DNA from: DASZUK01 sp963745595
GTDB lineage: Bacteria > Actinomycetota > Acidimicrobiia > Acidimicrobiales > RAAP-2
Assembly (NCBI GenBank): GCA_963745595.1
Contig: CAVUYB010000005.1
Span: 186,001 to 250,000, forward strand
Direction: 5' to 3'
DNA: 64,000 nt
In this document: piece after piece, positions 34,500 to 43,637 of the stretch
How positions within the stretch are numbered: the stretch's first letter is position 1
Layout of the letters: each line of letters opens with the position of its first letter
Position numbers and translations under genes: made by a program
Notes under the pieces: generated by a model
What the model saw: the letters and a program-made list of their open reading frames with translations, nothing else
The model's database searches: none
What the model was told of the DNA's origin: nothing

Positions 34500-35153
34500 A
34501 TGCCCGAGATCACCCTGCACGCCGAGATCGGTCGCCCGCTCGGCTCGCGCCCTGCCCGCCGGCTCCGGGCCGACGGGAAGATCCCCGGCGTCGTCTACGG
34601 CCACGGCACCGACCCGGTCCCGGTGGCCGTCGTCGGCCGCGAGCTGCGGGTCGCGCTCTCGGGCGAGTCGGGGACGAACGCGCTCCTCTCCCTCGACACC
34701 GGTGACGAGAAGTTCCTGACGCTGGCCCGCGAGCTGCAGCGCCACCCGATCAAAGGCACGGTCACGCACGTCGACTTCCAGATCGTCCGCCGGGACGAGA
34801 TCATCGCCGCCGAGGTCCCGGTCACGCTCATCGGTGAGGCGATCGAGGTGCACCACGGCGACGGCCTGGTCGACCAGCAGCTCTTCACCCTCCCGGTCCG
34901 GGCCAAGCCGGCGGACATCCCGACGGGCATAGAGGTCGACATCTCCGAGCTGACGATCGGCGGCGCGGTCCGGATCGCCGACCTCCAGCTACCGCCGGGC
35001 GTCACGACCGACCTCGAAGAGGACGCCGTCGTCGTCAGTGGCCAGCCACCGAGGCTCCAGGCCGCGGGAGAGGGCGAGGGCGAAGCCGGCGAAGCGGCCG
35101 AAGGGGCCGAGGCGTCGGCGGCCACCGAGTCCTCCGAGACCGCCGAGGGCTAG
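34500..35153 (+). CDS. rplY: 50S ribosomal protein bL25 (CTC/TL5 form)
   Basis: The 217-residue protein has the 5S-rRNA-binding N-domain (EIGRPLGSRPARRLRADGKI, PGVVYGHGTDPVPVAV, HPIKGTVTHVDFQIV) and the C-terminal TL5 beta domain (VTLIGEAIEVHHGDGLVDQQ), followed by a Glu/Ala-rich tail. GAGGAGA at about 34486-34492 precedes the ATG. The TAG stop lies in the same frame as pth, with only 3 nt before the probable pth start. Confidence 0.97.
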   Translation: MPEITLHAEIGRPLGSRPARRLRADGKIPGVVYGHGTDPVPVAVVGRELRVALSGESGTNALLSLDTGDEKFLTLARELQRHPIKGTVTHVDFQIVRRDEIIAAEVPVTLIGEAIEVHHGDGLVDQQLFTLPVRAKPADIPTGIEVDISELTIGGAVRIADLQLPPGVTTDLEEDAVVVSGQPPRLQAAGEGEGEAGEAAEGAEASAATESSETAEG

Positions 35154-35156
35154 ACC

Positions 35157-35855
35157 CTGCCGCGCCTCTTCGGAGGCCGGGGACCGGGCGGCGACGACGG
35201 GAGCCCGCGGCGGGGCACCCCGGCGGACCTGCTCGTCGTCGGCCTCGGCAATCCGGGCGCGGAGTTCGTCGGGACCCGCCACAACGTCGGCGCGGATGCG
35301 ATCGAGATCCTCTCGGCCCGCCACAGCACCGGTCGCCTCAAGCCGGAGAAGGGGCAGCAGGCACTGGTCGAGGAGCTCCACCTCGACGGCGTCCGCGTCG
35401 CGCTGGCCGTGCCGACGACGTACATGAACGAGTCCGGCGCGGCCGTGCGACCGCTGCTGCGCCGGTTCGGGATCGACGACCTCAGCCGGCTGGTCGTCGT
35501 CCACGACGAGCTCGACCTGCCGCCCGGCCGCGTCAAGGTCAAGATCGGCGGTGGCATCGCCGGCCACAACGGGCTGCGGTCGATCCAGGCGCACCTGCAC
35601 TCGCCGGACTTCGTCCGCGTCCGCATCGGCATCGGCAAGCCGCCGGGCCGGCGGTCCGGCGCCGACCACGTCCTGCGCCGCCCGTCGCGCCGCGACCGCG
35701 ACGTCCTCGACGTCGCGGTCTCCGCGGCGGCTGACGCGGTCGAGCTGATCGCCGCCGACGGCGTCGACGCGGCGATGAACCGCTACAACGGCCCAGTTGG
35801 TGGCCCAGTCGACGGCCCAGTCGACGGACCGGGCGGCGGCCGGGGCGGCGACTGA
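35157..35855 (+). CDS. pth: Peptidyl-tRNA hydrolase, probable CTG start
   Basis: The 232-residue product has LLVVGLGNPGAEFVGTRHNV with the catalytic His, PTTYMNESGAAVRPLLRRF, VVHDELDLPPGRVKVK with the Asp, and GGGIAGHNGLRSI. Pth recycles peptidyl-tRNA. The frame opens right after the rplY TAG, and no ATG, GTG or TTG exists before the active-site region (first GTG at 35409, which would delete half the fold). CTG at 35157 with GAGGG about 9 nt upstream is the best start; readthrough of the TAG is the alternative. The C-terminus carries a GPVDGPVDGP repeat. Confidence 0.9.
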   Translation: MPRLFGGRGPGGDDGSPRRGTPADLLVVGLGNPGAEFVGTRHNVGADAIEILSARHSTGRLKPEKGQQALVEELHLDGVRVALAVPTTYMNESGAAVRPLLRRFGIDDLSRLVVVHDELDLPPGRVKVKIGGGIAGHNGLRSIQAHLHSPDFVRVRIGIGKPPGRRSGADHVLRRPSRRDRDVLDVAVSAAADAVELIAADGVDAAMNRYNGPVGGPVDGPVDGPGGGRGGD

Positions 35856-38800
35856 ATGGCCCCTTCGACCGGCCCATCGGCCCCGCCGGCTCCGGCTCCG
35901 ACGCCGTCGACGGCGCCGCTCGCCGCCCTCCCGCCCCTGCTCCGGCAGGAGACCGCACTGGCCCGCGTCGTCGGGCTCGCCGACGCCACCCTCGCCGTCC
36001 CCGGCCCGGCCCAGGCCTTCGTGCTGGCCGGCCTGGCCCGGCTCTCGGACCGCCGACCGCTGCTCGTCGTCACCGCCACCGCGACCGCCGCCGTTCGACT
36101 GGCCGGCGACCTGGCGTGCTTCGTCCCGCCCGACGACACCGCCGCGGGCACCGACGGGGCCGGCGGCGGGGCGGGGACGCGCCATGTCGGCGCGCTGGCC
36201 GACCCGGTCGCTGTCCTCCCGGCGTGGGAGACGCTGCCGTTCGAGCGCGTCAGCCCGGAGGTCGCCACGATGGGCCAACGAATGGCCGCGCTGTGGCACT
36301 TGGGCATGGGGCACTTGGGCATGGGGCACTTGGGCATGGGGCACTTGGGCATGGGGCACCTCGGCGAAGGGTCCGACATCGACGGGCTGGTTGGGCCGCG
36401 GATCATCGTCGCGTCGGTGCGGGCGATGCTGCAGCGGCTGGTGCCGTGGGACGAGATGCCGCCGCCGCTGGTCGTCCGGGCCGGCGCAGTGCTCGACGCG
36501 GCAGCCACGGTGGCGGCCCTGGTGGCCGCCGGCTACCGCCGGGAGCACCAGGTCGAGCACCGCGGCGAGGTCGCGGTGCGCGGCGGGATCATCGACGTCT
36601 TCCCGTCGACGTCGGACCTGCCGGTCCGGATCGACCTGTGGGGCGACGAGGTCGACCGGCTGACGGTCTTCGACGTGGCGGACCAGCGGTCGATCGGCGA
36701 CCTCGACTTGGTCGCGGTCTTCGGCTGCCGGGAGCTACTGCCGACGCCGGCCGTCCAGGCTCGGGCGGCCGAGCTGGTCGAGTCGGAGCCGTGGGGCCGG
36801 GCCCAGTGGGAGAAGCTGGCGGACGGCCAGGTCTTCGACGGCATGGAGTCGTGGCTGCCGTGGCTGCACCCGGCGGAGCACCTCCTGACGGACCTGCTGC
36901 CGCCGGCGGCGCAGGTCGTGCTGGTCGAGCCGCGTCGGGTCCGGGATCGGGCGGTCGAGCTGGTCGACGAGGAGGCCGCGCTGGCCGACACGCTGGCGGC
37001 CACGTGGGGGGCTACGCCGGAGGTCGAGTCGGCCGGCGGCCCAGAGGGGGCGGGCGAGCGGTTCCCCCGCCTCTACCTGCCGTTCGACCGCCTGCTGGCG
37101 GAGAGCTCGGCCCCGGTGCTGTCGCTCGTGTCGGTGGCGGAGGGACCGGCGACGCCGGCGGTCACCGTCCGCGGCTTCGACCCGGTGGCCGGCGACCCGA
37201 GCCGGCTGGCGAGCCAGGTGACCGGGCTCGTCGACGGCGGGTACTCGGTGACGCTCTGCTCACCGACGGACGCCGGTGCCGGACGGCTCTCGACGGTGCT
37301 CGCCGAGGAGGGCGTCGCCGCGCCGCTGTCCAGCGACGCGGTCGGCTCGCCGGGGGTCCGGGTCGTCGCGGCGCCGCTCGCCGCCGGCTTCGCCGTGCCG
37401 GACGCCCGGGTGGCGGTGCTGTCCGAGTCCGACGTCACCGGCCGGCGCACGCCGCACCGACCGGCGCGCCCGCGGGCGCGGCCGACCGACGGTTTCTTCG
37501 ACGACCTCGCGCCGGGCAGCTACGTCGTCCACCGTCAGCACGGCGTCGCCCGCTACGCCGGCGTGACGACGCGCGCCGTCGGCGGGACGACCCGCGACTA
37601 CCTCGTGCTCGAGTACCGCGGCAGCGACCGCCTGTACCTGCCGGTCGACCAGATCGAGGCGGTGACGCCGTACAGCGGTGGCGAGGCGCCGACGCTGTCG
37701 AAGATGGGTGGCGCGGACTGGCAGCGGGCCCGGGCGAAGGCCCGCGCCGCGGCCGGCGAGATCGCGGACGAGCTCGTCGAGCTCTACCGCCGCCGGGCGG
37801 CCGTCGAGGGCCACGCGTTCGGGCCGGACACGCCGTGGCAGGCGGAGATGGAGGGCGCGTTCGCGTACACGCCGACCGCGGATCAGCTGCGGACCATCGC
37901 CGAGGTCAAGGCCGACATGGAACTGGCGCGCCCGATGGACCGGCTCGTCTGCGGCGACGTCGGCTTCGGCAAGACCGAGGTCGCGGTCCGCGCCGTCTTC
38001 AAGGCCGTCCAGGACGGCAAGCAGGCCGCGGTGCTCGTGCCGACGACGCTGCTGGCCAGCCAGCACTACCAGACGTTCGCCGACCGTTTCGCGGCGTACC
38101 CGGTCCGGGTCGAGCTGATGAGCCGGTTCCTCTCGAACGCGCAGGCTCGGAAGGTGGTCGACGGCCTGGCCGACGGCTCCGTCGACGTCGTCGTCGGCAC
38201 CCACCGACTGCTCGCCCAGGACATCGCGTTCAAGGACCTCGGGTTGCTCGTCGTCGACGAAGAGCAGCGGTTCGGGGTCACCCACAAGGAGGCCGTCAAG
38301 CGGTTGACCGCCGGGGTCGACGTCCTGACGCTGACGGCCAGCCCGATCCCGCGCACGTTGGAGATGGCGCTGACCGGCATCCGCGACCTCTCGCTCGTCA
38401 ACACGCCGCCGGCCGATCGCCGACCGATCCTCACGTACGTCGGCGAGCAGGACGAAGCCGCGGTCTCCGAGGCCATCCGGCGCGAGCTGCTGCGCGAGGG
38501 GCAGGTCTTCTACGTCCACAACCGCGTTGCCGACATCGACGCCGCGGCCCGCCGCCTCGGCCGGCTCGTGCCGGAGGCCCGGGTGGCGATCGCCCACGGC
38601 CAGATGGACGAGGGCAGCCTCGAGCAGATCGTCCTCGACTTCTCGGAGCGCCAGTACGACGTGCTCGTCTGCACGACGATCATCGAGTCCGGCATCGACA
38701 TGCCGTCGGTCAATACGCTCGTCGTCGATCGCGCCGACCGGCTCGGGCTCGGCCAGCTCCACCAGATCCGCGGCCGCGTCGGCCGGAGCAACCAGCGGGC

Positions 38801-39536
38801 GTACGCCTATCTCTTCCACCCGGCCGATCAGGTGCTCTCCGAGCAGGCCTACGAGCGGCTGCGCACCGTCGGTGAGCACACCGAGCTCGGGTCGGGCTTC
38901 AAGATCGCCATGCGCGACCTCGAGATCCGCGGCGCCGGCAACCTGCTCGGGCAGGACCAGTCCGGCCACATCGCGGCCGTCGGCTACGACCTCTACGTCC
39001 AGCTCGTCGCCGAGGCGGTCGCGGAGGCTCGCGGCGAGCCGCGGCCCGTGCCGACGACGATCTCGCTCGACGTCCCCGGTGACGCCCACCTGCCGGCCGA
39101 CTACGTCCCCGCGGAGGACGCCCGGGTCGAGGGCTACCGGCGGCTGGCCTCGGTGACGACGGCCGCCGACGTCGACGACATCGCGGCGGAGTGGGCCGAC
39201 CGGTTCGGGCCGTTGCCCGGGCCGGCCGAGGGACTACTGGCCCTGGCCCGCCTGCGCGTCGTCTGCCTCGCCGTCGGCGTGACCGACGTCGCCGTCCAGC
39301 CGGCCCGGGTCGGCGGGGCCCGCCACCCGGTCGCCCGGATCTCCCCCCTGGTGCTGCCGGCCAGCGCCCAGGTACGGCTGCGGCGGGTCGCGCCCGGCGC
39401 GACGTACCGCGAGGAGCAGCGCCAGCTCGTCGTCCCGCTCGACGCCGACGGCCGGCCCGCCGATGCCCTGCGGTCGCTGCTGGCCGAGCTCGTCCCGGCC
39501 CCGGCCAGCGCGGTCGATTCGGTGCCGGCGGAGTGA
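35856..39536 (+). CDS. mfd: Transcription-repair coupling factor
   Basis: The 1226-residue Mfd has the UvrB-like N-region (VLPAWETLPFERVSPEVATM), CarD-like RNA-polymerase-binding domain (PGSYVVHRQHGVARYAGV), translocase Walker A GDVGFGKTEVAV near residue 700, DEEQRFGV near 801, TASPIPRTLEMAL, RGRVGRSNQRAYAY and the C-terminal TRCF domain. It displaces stalled RNA polymerase and recruits UvrA. Residues 148-167 are a four-fold HLGMG repeat encoded by perfect 15-bp repeats, absent from ordinary Mfd, in the N-terminal UvrB-homology part. ATG at 35856 directly follows the pth stop. Confidence 0.98.
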   Translation: MAPSTGPSAPPAPAPTPSTAPLAALPPLLRQETALARVVGLADATLAVPGPAQAFVLAGLARLSDRRPLLVVTATATAAVRLAGDLACFVPPDDTAAGTDGAGGGAGTRHVGALADPVAVLPAWETLPFERVSPEVATMGQRMAALWHLGMGHLGMGHLGMGHLGMGHLGEGSDIDGLVGPRIIVASVRAMLQRLVPWDEMPPPLVVRAGAVLDAAATVAALVAAGYRREHQVEHRGEVAVRGGIIDVFPSTSDLPVRIDLWGDEVDRLTVFDVADQRSIGDLDLVAVFGCRELLPTPAVQARAAELVESEPWGRAQWEKLADGQVFDGMESWLPWLHPAEHLLTDLLPPAAQVVLVEPRRVRDRAVELVDEEAALADTLAATWGATPEVESAGGPEGAGERFPRLYLPFDRLLAESSAPVLSLVSVAEGPATPAVTVRGFDPVAGDPSRLASQVTGLVDGGYSVTLCSPTDAGAGRLSTVLAEEGVAAPLSSDAVGSPGVRVVAAPLAAGFAVPDARVAVLSESDVTGRRTPHRPARPRARPTDGFFDDLAPGSYVVHRQHGVARYAGVTTRAVGGTTRDYLVLEYRGSDRLYLPVDQIEAVTPYSGGEAPTLSKMGGADWQRARAKARAAAGEIADELVELYRRRAAVEGHAFGPDTPWQAEMEGAFAYTPTADQLRTIAEVKADMELARPMDRLVCGDVGFGKTEVAVRAVFKAVQDGKQAAVLVPTTLLASQHYQTFADRFAAYPVRVELMSRFLSNAQARKVVDGLADGSVDVVVGTHRLLAQDIAFKDLGLLVVDEEQRFGVTHKEAVKRLTAGVDVLTLTASPIPRTLEMALTGIRDLSLVNTPPADRRPILTYVGEQDEAAVSEAIRRELLREGQVFYVHNRVADIDAAARRLGRLVPEARVAIAHGQMDEGSLEQIVLDFSERQYDVLVCTTIIESGIDMPSVNTLVVDRADRLGLGQLHQIRGRVGRSNQRAYAYLFHPADQVLSEQAYERLRTVGEHTELGSGFKIAMRDLEIRGAGNLLGQDQSGHIAAVGYDLYVQLVAEAVAEARGEPRPVPTTISLDVPGDAHLPADYVPAEDARVEGYRRLASVTTAADVDDIAAEWADRFGPLPGPAEGLLALARLRVVCLAVGVTDVAVQPARVGGARHPVARISPLVLPASAQVRLRRVAPGATYREEQRQLVVPLDADGRPADALRSLLAELVPAPASAVDSVPAE
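36297..36356. repeat. In-frame 15-bp tandem repeat in mfd, four copies
   Basis: CACTTGGGCATGGGG is repeated perfectly at 36297-36311, 36312-36326, 36327-36341 and 36342-36356, then degenerates (CACCTCGGCGAAGG). Because the unit is 15 bp, copy-number changes add or remove HLGMG without shifting the frame. Confidence 0.95.
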
Positions 39537-39556
39537 CCCGGTAGCATGCCCGGCGC

Positions 39557-40648
39557 GTGAAACGCCTCGTCGTCCTCATCGTCGCCGTCGCCGCCGTCGT
39601 GGCCGCCGCCGCCTTCACCGTGCCGTCCAACGCGGGCAGCGTCAACGGCACGTCGGTCAGCCAGCAGACGCTCAACGAGAACCTGTCGGTGATCGCCCGG
39701 AGCGAGGGCTTCCAGTGCTATCTGTACGCCTCGGAGGCGCTCGCGGGCACCACCCAGTCCGGTACCTTCCCGATCGAGGGCGTCGGCGTCCCGGCCGGGA
39801 CGACGAACCCGTCGACGTTCAACGCCTTGTTCGCCCGGTACTGGTTGAGCGAACTGCTCAACGACCAGCTCGTCGCCCAGGTCGTGGCCGACGAGCACCT
39901 GGCGGTGACGCCGGCGGCCCGGGCCATCGGCCGGGTCGTCCTCGGCCAGCAGATCGACAGCGTCCTGCAGTCCGCCCAGTCCAGCGGCATCAGCTGCCCG
40001 GCCACCAGCTCGGCCATCCTGGCGTCGCTGCCGGCGACGTTCGTGGACCAGCTCGTCCAGGCCGTCGCCGAACAGGACCTGCTCTTGAGCCACGCCGCCG
40101 GCTACAGCTTGGCCACCGGCGGGCTGACCCGCTACTACACGCTGCACCGGACCGACTTCACCAAGCTCTGCTTCAGCTACGTCCTCTTCACGTCCTCCGC
40201 CGACGCCACCGCCGCCCGGGCCAAGGTGGCCGCCGGCACATCGTTCACATCGGTCGGGACGGCGACGCCGATCGGCTGCGGCCTGCGAACCGCCGCCGCC
40301 AGCGAGCTGCCGAGCGGGGTGGCGACACTCCCGGTCGGCCAGGTGTCGCAGCCGGCGTCGCTCGGCAACGGGCAGTACGCCCTCTTCGAGATGACCAGCC
40401 AGCAGGCGTCGACCTTCGTCGCCGTCCGCGCCACAGTCGAGACCGCCATCTTGGGCGCCGGCGAGACGAAGGCGGCGGTGACGCTCCGGGCCGCCGCCAA
40501 GCGGGCCCAGGTCACCGCCGACCCCCGCTACGGCCGGGTCACGCCGGGGTCGATCGCCCTACTGCCGCCGGCCAGCCCGGCCGAGCCGTTCGTCCTGAAC
40601 CCCTCGGCCAACCAGCCGGCCGTCACCGGTTCGGCGTCGGCCGGCTGA
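39557..40648 (+). CDS. Secreted SurA-like / parvulin-type peptidyl-prolyl isomerase
   Basis: The 363-residue protein has a signal peptide (LVVLIVAVAAVVAAAAFTVP), a SurA N-terminal-type helical domain (VNGTSVSQQTLNENLSVIAR) and a parvulin-like module (CFSYVLFTSSADATAARAKV, GTSFTSVGT, LPVGQVSQPASLGNGQYALF). It would act as a folding helper outside the membrane. The parvulin core is diverged, so isomerase activity is uncertain. GTG at 39557, 20 nt after mfd. A SurA-like gene between mfd and mazG is normal in actinobacteria. Confidence 0.85.
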   Translation: MKRLVVLIVAVAAVVAAAAFTVPSNAGSVNGTSVSQQTLNENLSVIARSEGFQCYLYASEALAGTTQSGTFPIEGVGVPAGTTNPSTFNALFARYWLSELLNDQLVAQVVADEHLAVTPAARAIGRVVLGQQIDSVLQSAQSSGISCPATSSAILASLPATFVDQLVQAVAEQDLLLSHAAGYSLATGGLTRYYTLHRTDFTKLCFSYVLFTSSADATAARAKVAAGTSFTSVGTATPIGCGLRTAAASELPSGVATLPVGQVSQPASLGNGQYALFEMTSQQASTFVAVRATVETAILGAGETKAAVTLRAAAKRAQVTADPRYGRVTPGSIALLPPASPAEPFVLNPSANQPAVTGSASAG

Positions 40649-40652
40649 CGAG

Positions 40653-42158
40653 GTGGCGCCGGTCGACGAGACCGAGCCGCGTGATCCGGCCCGGCCGCGG
40701 GTCACCGTCGTCGGGCTCGGCCCGGCCGGTCCGGACCTGCGGACGGCGGCCGCCGTCGAGTTGCTCGCCACTGCGTCGACCGCGTTCTTGCGAACCGACC
40801 GGCACCCGGCCGCCGTCGACCTCTCCGCCGTGCCGTCGTTCGACGGCCACTACGAGGCCGCGGCGACCTTCGACGACGTCTATGCCCGCATCGTCGAGGA
40901 CCTCGTCGCCGCCGCCGCGGCGGCGGCGGCCGAACGGGGCGAGCCCGTCGTCTACGGCGTGCCCGGCTCGCCGCTGGTCGCCGAGCGCACCGTCGAGCTC
41001 CTCCGGGCCGACCCGCGGGTGACGGTCACGATCGTCCCGGCCCTTTCCTTCCTCGACCTCGCCTGGGCGCGGCTCGGCGTCGACCCCGTCGCGGCCGGTG
41101 TCCGGTTGGTCGACGGCACCCGGTTCGAGACGGAGGCGGCCGGCGAGCGCGGCCCGTTGCTCGTCGCCCAGTGCTGGTCGGCCGACGTGCTCTCCGCGAT
41201 CAAGCTCTCCGTCGACGTCGACCGCCTCCCGCCCGACCAGCCGGCGCCGACGGCCACCGTCCTCCACCACCTCGGATTGGCCGACGAGCGGGTCGAGACC
41301 GTCGACTGGGACGACCTCGACCGGGCCGTCGCGCCGGACCACCTGACGTCGGTCTGGATCCCGTCGCTGGTCGGGCCCGTCGCCGGCGACCTCGTCGCCC
41401 TCGACCAGCTCGTCCGCCGGCTGCGGCAGGACTGCCCGTGGGACCGCGAGCAGACGCACGCGTCGCTGACCCGCCATCTGCTCGAGGAGTCGTACGAGGT
41501 GATCGACGCCATCGACGAGCTGACCCGGGCGGAGGCGGTCGGTGACGGGGCCGTTGCCCCGTCCGCGGCCGCGTCGTCGGCCGCCGGTGACAGTGCGGCG
41601 GTGGCCGACGCCGTCGACCACCTCGAAGAGGAGCTCGGCGATCTCCTGTTCCAGGTCTACTTCCACTCGTGCTTGGCCGCCGAGGAAGGCCGGTTCACGC
41701 TGGCCGACGTCGCCCGCGGCGTCCACGACAAGCTCGTCGTCCGCCATCCGCACGTCTTCGGCGACGTCGTCGCCGACGATGCCGGCACGGTGGTCGGCAA
41801 CTGGGAGCAGATCAAGAAGGCCGAGAAGGGCCGCGAGAGCGTGACCGACGGCATCCCGGGCGCCCTGCCCGCCCTTGCCCTGGCGGCCAAGCTGGCCCGC
41901 AAGGCCGCGGCGGTACCGGGGGCCGAGCGGTCGGGGTTCGACGACGAGCGTCGACGGGCCGAGGCCATCCTGGCCGCCCTGCCGGTCCCGGGCACGCCGG
42001 GCGATGTGACCGACGAGGTCGGCGAGCTCCTGCTCGCCGTGGCCAACGCCAGCCAGCTCCTCGGGGTCGACCCCGAGGACGCGCTCCGGGCGGCCGCCCA
42101 CCGCCTTCGGGCACGAATTCGAGAGGTAGAGCAGTCGTCGTCGAAAGGGGTCGGGTGA
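40653..42158 (+). CDS. mazG: MazG nucleotide pyrophosphohydrolase with N-terminal tetrapyrrole-methylase domain (YabN-like)
   Basis: The 501-residue protein joins a methylase-like domain (VTVVGLGPAGPDLRTAAAVE, GEPVVYGVPGSPLVAERTVE, residues about 15-230) to a MazG domain (LRQDCPWDREQTHASLTRHL, LEESYEVIDAID, EEELGDLLFQVYFHS). MazG hydrolyses NTPs and dNTPs, lowering (p)ppGpp or removing damaged nucleotides. An Ala/Ser-rich insertion (VAPSAAASSAAGDSAAVADA) splits the two Glu helices of the MazG site. GTG at 40653, 4 nt after the previous stop; its stop overlaps the next start (GTGA). Confidence 0.93.
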   Translation: MAPVDETEPRDPARPRVTVVGLGPAGPDLRTAAAVELLATASTAFLRTDRHPAAVDLSAVPSFDGHYEAAATFDDVYARIVEDLVAAAAAAAAERGEPVVYGVPGSPLVAERTVELLRADPRVTVTIVPALSFLDLAWARLGVDPVAAGVRLVDGTRFETEAAGERGPLLVAQCWSADVLSAIKLSVDVDRLPPDQPAPTATVLHHLGLADERVETVDWDDLDRAVAPDHLTSVWIPSLVGPVAGDLVALDQLVRRLRQDCPWDREQTHASLTRHLLEESYEVIDAIDELTRAEAVGDGAVAPSAAASSAAGDSAAVADAVDHLEEELGDLLFQVYFHSCLAAEEGRFTLADVARGVHDKLVVRHPHVFGDVVADDAGTVVGNWEQIKKAEKGRESVTDGIPGALPALALAAKLARKAAAVPGAERSGFDDERRRAEAILAALPVPGTPGDVTDEVGELLLAVANASQLLGVDPEDALRAAAHRLRARIREVEQSSSKGVG

Positions 42159-43633
42159 CGGTCGAGGGTACCGACGAGCGCGTGGACGAAGTGGCGACTG
42201 ACGAAGCGGCGGCGACGGAACCCGCCCACCGGCGGTCCGGCGGACGGCTGCGGCAGTTCCTGCGGCTCTGCTTCCCGACGACCGCGTCGATCGTCATCGC
42301 CGCCTTGGTCTGCGTCGCCGCGCCGGTGACGATGGTGGCGATCCACATCCACGAGAACCCGATGTTCTCGCCGATCGACGAGGCCGCGCACTTCGACTAC
42401 GTCAACCGGATCGCCCAGGGCGACGTGCCCCGGCTGGGCCAGCCGATGCTGTCGACGACGCTGCGGACGGTGGCCTGCCGGGGCAGTGCGCTGCCCGGCG
42501 CGGTCCAGCCGCCGTGCACCGTGCCGGTGATCCATCCCGACCAGTTCGGCGGGGGCGGCCTCTCCTACGAGGCGCAACAACCGCCGGCGTACTACGCCAT
42601 CACCGCCCCGTTGCGCTGGCTGGCCGTCCATGTCGTCGGGCTGAGCCCCCTGTCGGGGACGCGGGCCGTCGGCGCACTGTGGCTGGCGGTCGGGCTGCTG
42701 CTGCTGTGGGCCGCCGGTCGGGTCCTACGGCTCGACCCGAAGGTGATCGGCGCGGTCGTGCTGCTGGTCGCCATCTCGCCGGCGGTGATCTACGAGAGCT
42801 CGATCGTCACGAACACAGCGTCGATGATCTTCATGGGGTCGCTCGTCGCGTTGACCGGGGCACTGGCCTATCGATATCCCGGGCGCTGGGTGCCACCCAC
42901 GCTGTTCGCGGTGGGCGTCCTCGCCGCGGCGGCCAAGGAGACCGGCGCGCTGGCCGCAGTGGTCGTGGCGGTGATGTTCGCCATCTACACCTACGTCCAG
43001 CGGCCGGCGACCGAGAGCCGGGCCACCGCGGCGTGGGCGTGGTTCCGCCGGTGGCTGCCGAACGGCGGGGCGCTGGCCATCGGCGCCGTCCTGACCGTGA
43101 TCGCGTGGAGCGTCATCAGTCGCCAGCTGTCGCTCATCACACCGAAGACGCTGCCGTCCCTCGGTGTGCTGCGCGGCTACCCGGTCGGCGTCGCGCTCAT
43201 CGCCCGCGAGGCCACGACGCTGCTGACGCCGGCGACCGGCTCGTTCGACCCGTTCCGGTCCAACAATTCGGCCACCATGCCGGCCACCAGCGCGCTGGCG
43301 CAGCACCTGCAGACAATCACCGGCCTGCTGCTCGGCTACCTGTTCATCGCCGGCGGCGCGGCCGGCCTGTTCGTCCGCCGCCGCCAGTGGAACCACTGGC
43401 TCGGCCTGCTATCCCTGCCGGCGCTGTTCGTCGGCGGGATCGTGCTCGGCGTCGGCATCTGGCTCACCTACAACGCCGACCCCGGTCTCTCCGGCCGTTA
43501 CGGGCTGCCGCTCCTGCCGTTCCTGGCCCTCGCCCTCGTCGCGTCGGCTCGCGGTAAGTGGGTGCTCGGCGGCCTGTGGACGGTCGCTGTCGGGCTGTGC
43601 GGCCTGGACTTCTTCTACCTACTGGCCCGTTGA
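42155..43633 (+). CDS. Polytopic membrane protein, GT-C/DUF2142-like
   Basis: The 492-residue protein has about ten membrane segments. The first external loop contains HENPMFSPIDEAAHFDYVNR, resembling the acidic DE.xH motif of GT-C-type transferases and DUF2142 proteins, which handle polyprenyl-linked sugars. GTG at 42155 overlaps the mazG stop by 4 nt. It ends 4 nt before the convergent GT2 gene. Family assignment is by motif pattern; donor and acceptor are unknown. It starts the accessory polysaccharide segment between mazG and eno. Confidence 0.75.
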   Translation: MTVEGTDERVDEVATDEAAATEPAHRRSGGRLRQFLRLCFPTTASIVIAALVCVAAPVTMVAIHIHENPMFSPIDEAAHFDYVNRIAQGDVPRLGQPMLSTTLRTVACRGSALPGAVQPPCTVPVIHPDQFGGGGLSYEAQQPPAYYAITAPLRWLAVHVVGLSPLSGTRAVGALWLAVGLLLLWAAGRVLRLDPKVIGAVVLLVAISPAVIYESSIVTNTASMIFMGSLVALTGALAYRYPGRWVPPTLFAVGVLAAAAKETGALAAVVVAVMFAIYTYVQRPATESRATAAWAWFRRWLPNGGALAIGAVLTVIAWSVISRQLSLITPKTLPSLGVLRGYPVGVALIAREATTLLTPATGSFDPFRSNNSATMPATSALAQHLQTITGLLLGYLFIAGGAAGLFVRRRQWNHWLGLLSLPALFVGGIVLGVGIWLTYNADPGLSGRYGLPLLPFLALALVASARGKWVLGGLWTVAVGLCGLDFFYLLAR

Positions 43634-43637
43634 TCCG

